From assembly GCA_040391865.1 (NCBI GenBank), contig JBEBWZ010000001.1, positions 17,949 through 81,948 on the forward strand: DNA of 64,000 bases, read 5' to 3'. The stretch is from Solimonas sp040391865. GTDB taxonomy: Bacteria; Pseudomonadota; Gammaproteobacteria; Nevskiales; Nevskiaceae. This document shows positions 8,253 through 15,948 of the stretch, one piece after another (the stretch's first letter is position 1; every line of letters begins with the position of its first letter). Below the pieces are notes generated by a model. That model saw nothing but the letters and a program-made list of their open reading frames with translations. It did not search any database and was not told where the DNA came from. The translations under genes were made by a program, and so were the position numbers.

Positions 8253-8264
8253 CTCCGGAGGAGA
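8253..8264 (-). promoter_or_regulatory. 12-bp palindrome covering the ribosome site of the outer-membrane-type gene
   Basis: TCCTCCGGAGGA is its own reverse complement. The minus-strand GGAGGA is the ribosome site of the gene starting at 8246. It could be a coincidence of a strong site with its complement, or a dimerising or self-pairing element. Confidence 0.3.
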
Positions 8265-8303
8265 GCCAATGACGCCGCGTCCGGTAAACCGGAACGCGGA
8301 CCT

Positions 8304-8669
8304 TCAGCTGACGGCGGAGGCGGGAGGTCTCAGCGGCGGATGCGGATGCGCCGGTAGCGGCGCCGGCGGGCTGGCAGTGGTTGCAGGACGCAGCGGCGGC
8401 AGTGCCATGGAGGTGATGCCACGCGGCAGCGGCGCACTGCCGCCGAAGCAGGCGGCGGTGCAGCGGCAGGCCTGATCCTCATCGCAGCAGGGCATGGCGG
8501 CGGCGCGCTCGGCGTCGTCGTGACAGGGCATCGCGGCGTGCTCGCCTGGTTCGGCCTTCATCACGGTCATGGTTTGTGGCGCCACTGTAGGCGCTGCGGC
8601 CAGCGCGCTGCCCAGTCCCTGCAGCAGCAGGGGCAGGATCAGCAACGCGACACTCAGGGAGCGGGACAT
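8304..8669 (-). CDS. exported Cys/His-rich metal-binding peptide, CopL-like
   Basis: A 121-residue protein with an N-terminal signal peptide (cleavage near Ala24-Ala25) and a compact cysteine cluster: Cys49, 61, 62, 68, 70 and 74, with His44 and His50. A low-complexity proline/alanine/histidine tail follows. The pattern (AAMPCHDD, AMPCCDEDQ) resembles CopL-type or DUF2946-type copper-responsive peptides known upstream of cop genes in Xanthomonas. That link is from memory and not certain. It is the first gene of the metal cassette, with an inverted repeat (8698-8729) 28 bases upstream of its ATG. It may act as a periplasmic chelator or as a regulatory leader peptide. Confidence 0.68.
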   Translation of the reverse strand: MSRSLSVALLILPLLLQGLGSALAAAPTVAPQTMTVMKAEPGEHAAMPCHDDAERAAAMPCCDEDQACRCTAACFGGSAPLPRGITSMALPPLRPATTASPPAPLPAHPHPPLRPPASAVS

Positions 8670-8697
8670 GACGCCGGTGTAGACCGGGGCCGTCTGC

Positions 8698-8729
8698 GGC
8701 GAGTTCCCCCTTCACAGGAGGAACTCGCC
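8698..8729. promoter_or_regulatory. 10-bp perfect inverted repeat between the acylase and CopL-like genes
   Basis: Arms GGCGAGTTCC (8698-8707) and GGAACTCGCC (8720-8729) surround a 12-base loop. The repeat starts eight bases after the acylase stop and lies upstream of the CopL-like start. No T-run follows on the minus strand. It may be a terminator for the acylase gene or an operator for a metal regulator of the cassette. Confidence 0.45.
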
Positions 8730-8736
8730 GTCCGGT

Positions 8737-11172
8737 TTATTCGGTCAGCCGGTAACGGTCGAAGATCTCGGCCTCGATCTCGGCATCGCGGAACGGCAAC
8801 TTGTGCCACTGCTTGGCCGCGTACGCTTTGGTGTAGTCGCTGAAATGCGGGTTGGCCGGATCGGTGGACTGCGAGTAGGTGATGAAGCCTTCGGCCTGCA
8901 CCCCTTCATCGTTCCAGGTGACGGTCTGGATGTAGCTGTTGCCGTAGGCGACGTCGTAGCCGGTCGGCGTCAGTGCGTCCGAAGAGGCGATAGTGAACGC
9001 GCCTTCGAAGAAGTCACCGCCGAAGATCGGGATATCGCGCAGGATGCAGCAGGGATGCTGGATCTCGCCCAATGTCGCGTCGAAGGCATAGCCGCTGGCC
9101 TTGACCGCGGCGACGCCGTCGCGGAAGGCGTTCTTCACCTTCAGCGCCGAGGTGTTGAGATCGCGCGGCGTATTGACCGGATCGGCGGCCGAGTACGGCA
9201 CCCGCCAGAAGTTGCCGCCGCGGTCGGCGCCCCCGGTCAATGCGCGCATGAACTCGCGCCAGACATGCGCGCCGACGGCATCGGCATTGCCGGTGCCGTC
9301 CCATCGCGCCAGTGCGGCACAGGCCGCGGCCTCGTTGCCGCTGGTCCCCGGACAGATTTCGGACAGCACGTTGGCCAGACCGTATTCGGCGGTCTTGATC
9401 CGCGACGACAGCGTGACCTGCTGCAGCAGCGGGATGGTGAACTTGGGAGCGCCGAGGCCGTCGGAGCCGTCGAGCCGGTGCTGCATCTGCGTGATCGCCT
9501 GCTGTGTGCGATAGGAGCGGGCCGAGCCTTCGTCGCCGATGATTCCTGCGTAGCCGGTCAGCGGTGCAGCCGGGTTGGTCAGCCAGTGGCTGTCGTTGTT
9601 GTTGGCCACCCAGTCGTCGCGCTGCAGCTTCGGCAGGTTGCTGCGACCGAAGACGCCCGGTACCGGCGCATCGACATCGCTGTCCCACTCGCAGGCGGGG
9701 CGCGAGCCGTTGAGCACCGGCAGACCCGGCATCAGCAGGTTCACCACCTGGTGTATGGGCAGCGCCTGACAGGTCTGCACCTTGGTGTCGGGGACGTTCG
9801 GTACCACGGTGACATCGCCGTAGTAGGCCTTGCCGCCGGGGCCGCTGGCCACGGTATTGACCCAGGGCACGCCGAGGATATCGCCGTGCATCTGGATGAA
9901 CTGCTCCAGCGAGGTGGCGGTGTTCCAGCTCGCGAACTGGTTGATCAGACGGTCATTCTCGGCGTTGGCGTCGCGCATCGTGTAGGCCTTGACCGGGCTC
10001 CATCCGAGGATCGGAAGACCGGCGGCCTTGATCACCAGCATCGGCCCGTAGTGCGAGCGATACAGGGTGCGGCTTTCCTGCGTCATCGAGCCATCGGCTT
10101 CCTTGACGTCGATGGTGATCGGAATCTGTTCGATGTCACGGAAGCCGAGACCGTAGCGGTACTGCATCGGGTTCAGCGGATTCAGCGTCAGTTCGTACAG
10201 CGTGAAGCGGTACGCGGTGGAGACCGTATGGCTCCAGGCGACATGATCGTTGAAGCCGATCAGGATCGCGGGAATGCCGTACAGCGAAGCGCCCATCATC
10301 TCCAGCCGACCGGCGAGATCGAGGTGCGAAAGGTAGAGACGCTCGGTGCCGGTCCACGGAAAGTGCGGATTGCCGAACACCATGCTCGAGCCATCCTGCG
10401 TTGCATCCTTGCCCAGCGCATACATGTTGCTGCCGAAGCGCTTGCCGCGCATTTCGGTGAAGTAGCGCAGCGCGCCCGGGTCCTGCTGCAGCGCGGCGGT
10501 TTTCTGCTCGGCGCTGGGTTCCTGTTCCGGCGACAGATCCAGCATCGGCGCGGCCGTGGCGATTTCATTCAGCAGTGCCGAGGACGATGCGATCAGCGCC
10601 AGGCGCAGATAGCGGCGGTACATGTCGTCCGTGTTGATCTCGTACAGCCAGCTGGCATCGCGGCAGGCGGCATGTCGCCCCGGATGCTGGCCGGCCTTCA
10701 GCTCACGCATGTAGCGGTTGTAACCGTCCACATACCCTTCCGTGACCCGCTTGAACTCCGGCATGGTGTTGTCGCGGGTCGGCGCCACACGCGCTTCGCT
10801 GGCGGCCATGCGCCAGAAGAAGTCGCTGTTGACGTTGCTCGCGGTGACGCCGTTGGGCACGATCGTGTAACTGCCGTCGCGGCCGAAATGCTTGGCGCGC
10901 TCGCCGCGGATGGTGACCAGGTCCTCCTGCATGACGCACAGGTTGTCCTCGGCAAACGCGTAACCGAGGCCGTAGCCGAGGCTGCCGTAATCGTCGGCCT
11001 TGATATGAGGAATGCCGAACTTGGTGCGGGTTACCAGCGCATCGTATTTGCCGCTGTTCCCGCCGGGTGAGTCCCCACCATCGGGAGTGACGCCGGGTGT
11101 CGTCGAACTGCCGCAAGCCGCCGTCAGGCCGGCCACCACGATCGCGGCCACCGCCGCCCATGATCCACGCAT
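8737..11172 (-). CDS. penicillin acylase-family lipoprotein (acyl-homoserine-lactone/aculeacin acylase-like)
   Basis: An Ntn hydrolase of 811 residues that would hydrolyse the amide of N-acyl compounds such as acyl-homoserine lactones or lipopeptides. It begins with a lipoprotein signal (AGLTAAC, lipid-bearing Cys20). An N-terminal domain follows with FGIPHIKA and YAFAEDNLC, as in this family. The autocatalytic site is RFGSNMYALG with Ser248 as the expected mature N-terminal nucleophile. Downstream elements include NPHFPWTG, HVAWSHTVS and VANNNDSHWL. The ATG 11170-11172 has GGGGGA about seven bases upstream. The lipid anchor is unusual because many acylases of this family are soluble periplasmic proteins. 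The substrate is unknown. Confidence 0.9.
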   Translation of the reverse strand: MRGSWAAVAAIVVAGLTAACGSSTTPGVTPDGGDSPGGNSGKYDALVTRTKFGIPHIKADDYGSLGYGLGYAFAEDNLCVMQEDLVTIRGERAKHFGRDGSYTIVPNGVTASNVNSDFFWRMAASEARVAPTRDNTMPEFKRVTEGYVDGYNRYMRELKAGQHPGRHAACRDASWLYEINTDDMYRRYLRLALIASSSALLNEIATAAPMLDLSPEQEPSAEQKTAALQQDPGALRYFTEMRGKRFGSNMYALGKDATQDGSSMVFGNPHFPWTGTERLYLSHLDLAGRLEMMGASLYGIPAILIGFNDHVAWSHTVSTAYRFTLYELTLNPLNPMQYRYGLGFRDIEQIPITIDVKEADGSMTQESRTLYRSHYGPMLVIKAAGLPILGWSPVKAYTMRDANAENDRLINQFASWNTATSLEQFIQMHGDILGVPWVNTVASGPGGKAYYGDVTVVPNVPDTKVQTCQALPIHQVVNLLMPGLPVLNGSRPACEWDSDVDAPVPGVFGRSNLPKLQRDDWVANNNDSHWLTNPAAPLTGYAGIIGDEGSARSYRTQQAITQMQHRLDGSDGLGAPKFTIPLLQQVTLSSRIKTAEYGLANVLSEICPGTSGNEAAACAALARWDGTGNADAVGAHVWREFMRALTGGADRGGNFWRVPYSAADPVNTPRDLNTSALKVKNAFRDGVAAVKASGYAFDATLGEIQHPCCILRDIPIFGGDFFEGAFTIASSDALTPTGYDVAYGNSYIQTVTWNDEGVQAEGFITYSQSTDPANPHFSDYTKAYAAKQWHKLPFRDAEIEAEIFDRYRLTE

Positions 11173-11626
11173 GTCACTTCCCCCGATGGTTTTACGTCTT
11201 ATGACCGGAACTATACGGCCTGTATCGATGGTGACGCGATCCGTGCAAAGCCAGCTTGGTACGCTTCTGGGCCAGGGGTGGTTTTTATGCAAATTGCGGG
11301 GAAACAGTGACGTTTATATGCGCCTGGTGGCCTTGGGCCTGATGTTGCACACCTTGGCGAGCTGCCTTTTTGGGGTGGATTTACTACTCGGAATGGGGCG
11401 TTCAAATGCTACCGTTGTGACTCTGGAGTTACTTCCAAGCAAACAGGGGTTGGGGGAGATATGGGGATGCGCCGGGGGGCGTAAGCGTAAATGGTGGCAG
11501 CCGGTCGATCCGCTATCGGATCCCGAGAGCAGTCACGAGCCCAAATCGTCGGCGCAAGCCGGCCATTCGCACAGCCCGCCTTCGTTGGCGGGTTTTTTTT
11601 GCGCGCTGCTTCTGCTGCGCCATCGA
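11173..11626. other. 454-bp gene-free stretch between the acylase and ALDH genes
   Basis: No open frame here has a ribosome site and family-like sequence. It should hold the promoter of the acylase gene near its right-to-left start; a minus-strand TATAGT-like box lies at about 11210. A plus-strand intrinsic terminator at 11576-11602 has no recognisable gene in front of it. A short hairpin (GATCCG/CGGATC) lies near 11506-11524. The stretch could hide a small plus-strand RNA ending at that terminator. Confidence 0.5.
11576..11602 (+). terminator. orphan plus-strand intrinsic terminator
   Basis: A CCCGCC/GGCGGG stem with a TTCGTT loop is followed by eight Ts on the plus strand. No plus-strand gene lies upstream within 400 bases, so it points to an unannotated small transcript or is a relic. 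Confidence 0.7.
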
Positions 11627-11628
11627 AA

Positions 11629-11654
11629 AAGGCCGGGAATCCCCGGCCTTTTCG
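11629..11654. terminator. terminator of the ALDH gene (bidirectional)
   Basis: AAAAGGCCGGG and CCCGGCCTTTT form a stem with a short AAT-containing loop, giving T-runs on both strands. It lies just beyond the ALDH stop at 11670-11672 and ends minus-strand transcription. Confidence 0.85.
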
Positions 11655-11669
11655 TTTGCAGCAATGCGG

Positions 11670-13121
11670 TTACTGGGTCTTGATCATCACGTCGAGCATC
11701 TTGCGCTTGAAGTTGGTGTACGGCGGGAACAGGGTGCGCGCGATCATGAACCGCGTGCGGATCACCGCACGTTCGTGCGAGAAAGCCTTGAAGCCGTAGA
11801 GACCATGCGCGCTGCCGATGCCGGAATTGTTGACGCCGCCGAACGGCAGATTGCCGTGGGCGTACTGCACCACGCAGTGATTGATGCAGGTGCCGCCGGC
11901 GCTAGTGCGCTTTAGCGCCTTGTCGATGGTGGCTTCGTCCTTGCTCCAGATATAGAGCGCCAGCGGTTTGGGCTGGGCGTTGATCTCGGCGATCACCTGA
12001 TCGAGATCGGTGTACGCCACCAGCGGCAGCAGCGGCCCGAAGATTTCCTCGCTCTGGATGCGCGCATCCGCGGGGATGTTGTCGAGCAGCGTCGGCTGAA
12101 CGAAGCAGTCCTGCTCGCTGGCTTCGCCGCCGCAGAGGATACGTGCGCCGCGTTGCTTGGCGTCCTGCAGCAGGCCGTTGATGCGCTTGGTGTGGCGCTC
12201 GTTGACCACGCGCGCAAGATTCGGTGACTCCAGCTGCTGCTGCAGGGTGTCGCCGTAGCACTCCTTGATCACGGCAATGCATTCCTGCGCGAACGCATCC
12301 TTGATCGAGGCGTGGACATAGACATAGTCCGGGGCGATGCAGGTCTGGCCGTTGTTGGTGTACTTGCCCCACATCAGCGTGCGCGCCGCCATTTTCAGGT
12401 CGGCGGTGCCGTCGATGATGGTGGGCGATTTGCCGCCCAGTTCCAGGGTCACCGAGGTCAGGTGCTTGGCGGCGGCGGCCATCACCACCTTGCCGACCGC
12501 CGGCGAGCCGGTGAAGAAGATGTGATCGAACGGCAGTTCGAGCAGGGCCGAGGACACGGCGACATCGCCTTCGAACAGCGCGACCTCATCTTCGGAGAAA
12601 GTCTCCTTGATGATCTTGGCCATCAGTGCCGACAGGTGCGGCGTCATTTCCGAGGGCTTGATGATCGCGGTGTTGCCGGCGGCGATGCACGACACCAGCG
12701 GTCCGAAGGCCAGATTGACGTTGTAGTTCCACGGCGAAACGATCAGGCAGCGGCCCTTGGGTTCGTATTGCACCCAGGACTTCAGGCCAATGGTCAGGCT
12801 GGTGGGCCAGACCCCTTTCGGTTTCATCCAGCCTTTCAGCGCGCGGATCGCGTGCTTGGCTTCGGAGATCACCGGCAGCACTTCCGCGAGATCGACTTCC
12901 GCTGGCGGCTTGCGGAAATCCTGGTAGGCGGCGTCGTGTATCGCCTGGCGGTGCGCCAGTACCGCGTCATGCAGCTTGCGGATCTTGGTGATGCGCTCGG
13001 CGGCGGTTGAGGTGCGCAGGCGGATCGCGGTTTCGCGCTGGCGCTCGAAGACCCGTTTGATGTCCGATTCGGACGCGTTGCCGCTTGCAGCGCCAGGCAG
13101 ATAGGAAACGACCGTACTCAT
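11670..13121 (-). CDS. aldehyde dehydrogenase, ALDH3 type (coniferyl/fatty aldehyde dehydrogenase-like)
   Basis: NAD(P)-dependent oxidation of aldehydes to acids. The 483-residue protein has SPWNYNVNL near residue 130, the catalytic Glu227 in LELGGKSP, catalytic Cys261 in NNGQTCIAPDY, and EEIFGPLLP. It ends in a basic, hydrophobic tail typical of membrane-associated ALDH3 members. The start ATG 13119-13121 has GGAGAG four bases upstream. It is divergent from the wax-ester synthase gene across about 190 bp. A shared role in fatty alcohol, aldehyde and wax-ester turnover is plausible but inferred. Confidence 0.92.
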   Translation of the reverse strand: MSTVVSYLPGAASGNASESDIKRVFERQRETAIRLRTSTAAERITKIRKLHDAVLAHRQAIHDAAYQDFRKPPAEVDLAEVLPVISEAKHAIRALKGWMKPKGVWPTSLTIGLKSWVQYEPKGRCLIVSPWNYNVNLAFGPLVSCIAAGNTAIIKPSEMTPHLSALMAKIIKETFSEDEVALFEGDVAVSSALLELPFDHIFFTGSPAVGKVVMAAAAKHLTSVTLELGGKSPTIIDGTADLKMAARTLMWGKYTNNGQTCIAPDYVYVHASIKDAFAQECIAVIKECYGDTLQQQLESPNLARVVNERHTKRINGLLQDAKQRGARILCGGEASEQDCFVQPTLLDNIPADARIQSEEIFGPLLPLVAYTDLDQVIAEINAQPKPLALYIWSKDEATIDKALKRTSAGGTCINHCVVQYAHGNLPFGGVNNSGIGSAHGLYGFKAFSHERAVIRTRFMIARTLFPPYTNFKRKMLDVMIKTQ

Positions 13122-13311
13122 GAGTCTCTCCGGGTGTCTTGAGGGCGGTCCGCCGTTCCCCCCGGGAGGCCGTCCTGATTGGAATAAAGGCTGATTGATC
13201 GACTGTTCAAGTATAGGCGCAAGCCGGAAGCCGCCACCACCGCGCCAGAACCCGGTTTGTGGCCCTGTCGTGGCTGTGGTCTGATTGCGCCACAACGACA
13301 AGGGGATGAGG

Positions 13312-14715
13312 ATGAAGCGCCTGACGCCAATGGATGCAGCGTGGCTGTACGTCGACAGCAACGATACGCCGATGCATGTTGGCAGCTTGACCATTTTTTC
13401 TTTGCCGAAGTCGGCTTCCGGCGACTTCCTGCAGAAACTGTTCACCCATATGCGCGAGGCGCGGACCTTCGCCGCGCCGTTCAACCTCAAGTTGCGTTCG
13501 CCGAAGCTGAAGTCGGTGCTGCCGGGCTGGGTCGAGGACCGTCGCATCGATCTCGATTACCACCTGCGCCATTCGGCCCTGCCCAAACCCGGCGGCGAGC
13601 GCGAGCTGGGGCAGCTGATCCAGCGCCTGCATTCGCACCCGATGGATTTCAATCGGCCCTTGTGGGAATGCACGGTGATCGAAGGGTTGGAGAACAACCG
13701 CTTCGCGCTGTACATGAAGATGCACCATTCGCTGGTCGATGGGGTTGGCGGGATGCGGATGCTGGCGCGGATGCTGTCGAGCAATCCGCGCGCACGCCAT
13801 CTGCCGCCGCCCTGGACGCAAGGCTACGGCCCGCGCAAGCCGCAGCCGGCGGATCAGGATGGCGTCGAGACGCCGCTGCAGAAACTGTGGAGCGCGGCAG
13901 GCGAACAGGCGCGGACCGCGCCGAGCCTGGCCAGGGCGTTCTCGGATACCTTCAAGCAGGCGATCAGTCGGGAGCAGCCCGATTGGGCGACGCCGTTCGA
14001 AGGGCCCAAATCGATCCTGAACAGCCGGGTGTCGGGGCAGCGACGCTTCGCCACCCAGCACTACCCGCTGGCGCGGATCAAGCGCGTGGCGAAGAAAGCC
14101 GACGTGTCGATCAACGACGTGTTCTTGAGCCTGTGCGCCACGGCGATGCGGCGCTATCTGGAAGAGATCAATGCGCTGCCGGAAAAGCCGCTGACCGCCG
14201 GCGTGCCGGTCTCCGTGCGGCCTGCCGATGACGATCAGGCCGCCAACGCGATCAGCTTCATCATCGCCAACCTGAACACCGACATTGCCGATCCGGTCGA
14301 ACGCCTGCGGGCGATTCATGCCTCCGCACTGGCGGCCAAGGCGCATCTGCAGGAGCTGCCGAAAGCGGCGATGGCCAACTACACCATACTGTTCATGGCG
14401 CCGTTCATCCTGCAATTGCTGACTGGCCTTGGCGGCAAGGGCCGGCCGATGTTCAACGTCACCATCTCCAATGTGCCGGGACCGGCCGAAGCGCTGTACT
14501 TCAATGGTGCGCGGCTGGAGCAGATGTACCCGGTCTCACTGCTGTCGCACGGGCAGGCGCTGAACATCACCGTGGTCAGCTACAACGGCCAGTTCAACGT
14601 CGGCCTCACCGGCTGCCGCGACACCCTGCCGCATATGCAGCGCCTGGCGGTCTACATGGGCGAAGCGCTGGAGGAGCTGGAAACGGTGTTGGGGGTTGCC
14701 GCGGCGACGGGCTGA
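13312..14715 (+). CDS. wax ester synthase/acyl-CoA:diacylglycerol acyltransferase (WS/DGAT)
   Basis: Acyltransferase that makes wax esters or triacylglycerols as storage lipid at the inner membrane surface. The 467-residue protein begins MKRLTPMDAAWLYV, the standard family opening, and has the active site HHSLVDG with His138, His139 and Asp143. A later NVTISNVPGP motif is also typical. I chose the ATG at 13312 because AAGGGG lies six bases upstream. Other in-frame starts at 13285 (TTG) and 13306 lack a usable site. It is divergent from ALDH3. Storage-lipid synthesis fits the fatty-acid genes elsewhere in the window. Confidence 0.93.
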   Translation: MKRLTPMDAAWLYVDSNDTPMHVGSLTIFSLPKSASGDFLQKLFTHMREARTFAAPFNLKLRSPKLKSVLPGWVEDRRIDLDYHLRHSALPKPGGERELGQLIQRLHSHPMDFNRPLWECTVIEGLENNRFALYMKMHHSLVDGVGGMRMLARMLSSNPRARHLPPPWTQGYGPRKPQPADQDGVETPLQKLWSAAGEQARTAPSLARAFSDTFKQAISREQPDWATPFEGPKSILNSRVSGQRRFATQHYPLARIKRVAKKADVSINDVFLSLCATAMRRYLEEINALPEKPLTAGVPVSVRPADDDQAANAISFIIANLNTDIADPVERLRAIHASALAAKAHLQELPKAAMANYTILFMAPFILQLLTGLGGKGRPMFNVTISNVPGPAEALYFNGARLEQMYPVSLLSHGQALNITVVSYNGQFNVGLTGCRDTLPHMQRLAVYMGEALEELETVLGVAAATG

Positions 14716-14755
14716 GCGCAGCGAGTGTCCAGCGGACACTCGCCAGACCGCAGCC

Positions 14756-15769
14756 TTATGCGCCCCAGAGGTGCGTGCCGTACTTCCAGTAGCCGTGGAC
14801 GTTGTTGAGGCGCGCGTCCTGGTCGGCGGGCATCGGCAGCACTTCCCCTTCGAGCTGGGCCTGCAGGAACGGCGCGAGGGTGGCGCCGCCGCCGCCGGAG
14901 ATGACGATGGCATCCAGGTCCCAGTCGTCGGCCCACAGGCGATTGGCTTCCTGGGCGACGCGTGCGGCCAGCTGCTGGAACGCCGCTTGGACCACGGTGG
15001 TCAGGTCGTAGCGCTTGCCCTTGATCTTGATGGTGCCCTTGCTGACACCTTCATACAGGCGGTACAGCTCGATGCTGACGCCGCTCTTTTCCTGCAGGTA
15101 GTTGGCGATCGCGGTATAGGCCAGCGAGATCCCGGAATCGGTCGAGGCGCTGCCGCGTTCCGAATAGCGGGTCTTGTCGCTGATGGTGTAGTCGGCGGTG
15201 CGGAAGCCGATATCGATGATGCCGATCTTCTCAGAGATGAAGCGCTGACTGGCTGGCTTGCCGATGTCGTTGAGCATCAGATTGAACATCGAGCCGAACG
15301 GCTGCGGCACCACGCGCACCTTCTCGATATAGATGACCTTGTCTTCGCGCTCGCCGCTGCCGGGCTTGAGCACGGTGACGTTGTGGCGATTCTGCAGCAG
15401 CGTGGTCAGGGCATCCTTGTGCTTGCGGAAGAAGCTGACCGGCAGCCCGGTGACCAGACGCACCGGGTCGCCGTTGTCGGCGAACGGTGCCAGCGCAGCC
15501 AGCGCCAGGGTCTTGGCGTACTGCGCCAGGAACTGGGTCTGGTCGAGGGTGAAGCCGCGACCGCGCGAATGCTGCTCGGCCATCTCGCCGATGAACCAGC
15601 CCTTGTCGTCGAGAATGATGTGGCGCGGAAACGAGGCGGGTGCCGGCATCAGGCTTTCGCCGAACTGCACTTCGTTGGCCTCGCCGACCACCGATTTGAA
15701 GATCTGGAATTGTCGCCCGTCGGTGGCCTTGGTGTATCCAAAGCCGATATCTGCTGCCAGCACCTTCAC
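14756..15769 (-). CDS. ParM/StbA-family actin-like ATPase, chromosomal
   Basis: A 337-residue actin-fold protein. The phosphate-1 loop is AADIGFGYTK (residues 5-14), the central loop RLVTGLPVSFF, the phosphate-2 motif GIIDIGFRTADY, and the adenosine motif AIVISGGGGATL. These are the ParM/Alp/StbA-type actin blocks found in plasmid segregation, and resemble PRTRC protein D. A GTG at 15767-15769 with GGAG seven bases upstream gives MKVLAADIGF, the usual start. No ParR-like partner or centromere-type repeats are visible beside it. It stands alone between WS/DGAT and the divergent dapF, so it is an orphan chromosomal copy of unknown job. Confidence 0.82.
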   Translation of the reverse strand: MKVLAADIGFGYTKATDGRQFQIFKSVVGEANEVQFGESLMPAPASFPRHIILDDKGWFIGEMAEQHSRGRGFTLDQTQFLAQYAKTLALAALAPFADNGDPVRLVTGLPVSFFRKHKDALTTLLQNRHNVTVLKPGSGEREDKVIYIEKVRVVPQPFGSMFNLMLNDIGKPASQRFISEKIGIIDIGFRTADYTISDKTRYSERGSASTDSGISLAYTAIANYLQEKSGVSIELYRLYEGVSKGTIKIKGKRYDLTTVVQAAFQQLAARVAQEANRLWADDWDLDAIVISGGGGATLAPFLQAQLEGEVLPMPADQDARLNNVHGYWKYGTHLWGA

Positions 15770-15936
15770 GGTGTATCTCCCCGGCGCCCGGAACGACGCG
15801 TATCCGCGGCTTTCTAGCATGTACGGGGGGCAAAACTCAAAAATACCGCTGCCGTGCGCGCTTCGGTGTCGCCACCGGATTCCAGCGCGGAGCCCTGCGG
15901 CGGCCGCATGCCGCCGCTGATGCGGTGCGGCGGGTC

Positions 15937-15942
15937 TACAAT
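15937..15942 (+). promoter_or_regulatory. possible -10 box of dapF (near-leaderless start)
   Basis: TACAAT ends six bases before the dapF ATG at 15949, so transcription would begin at or next to the start codon. No clear -35 box or ribosome site is seen. Confidence 0.35.
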
Positions 15943-15948
15943 AGCCGG

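Noticed and set aside
8803..11070. Long plus-strand open frame of about 755 codons opposite the acylase gene
   Set aside because: It is the antisense shadow of a clear acylase gene in GC-rich DNA. Its translation is low-complexity in Arg, Val and Gly with no family motif.
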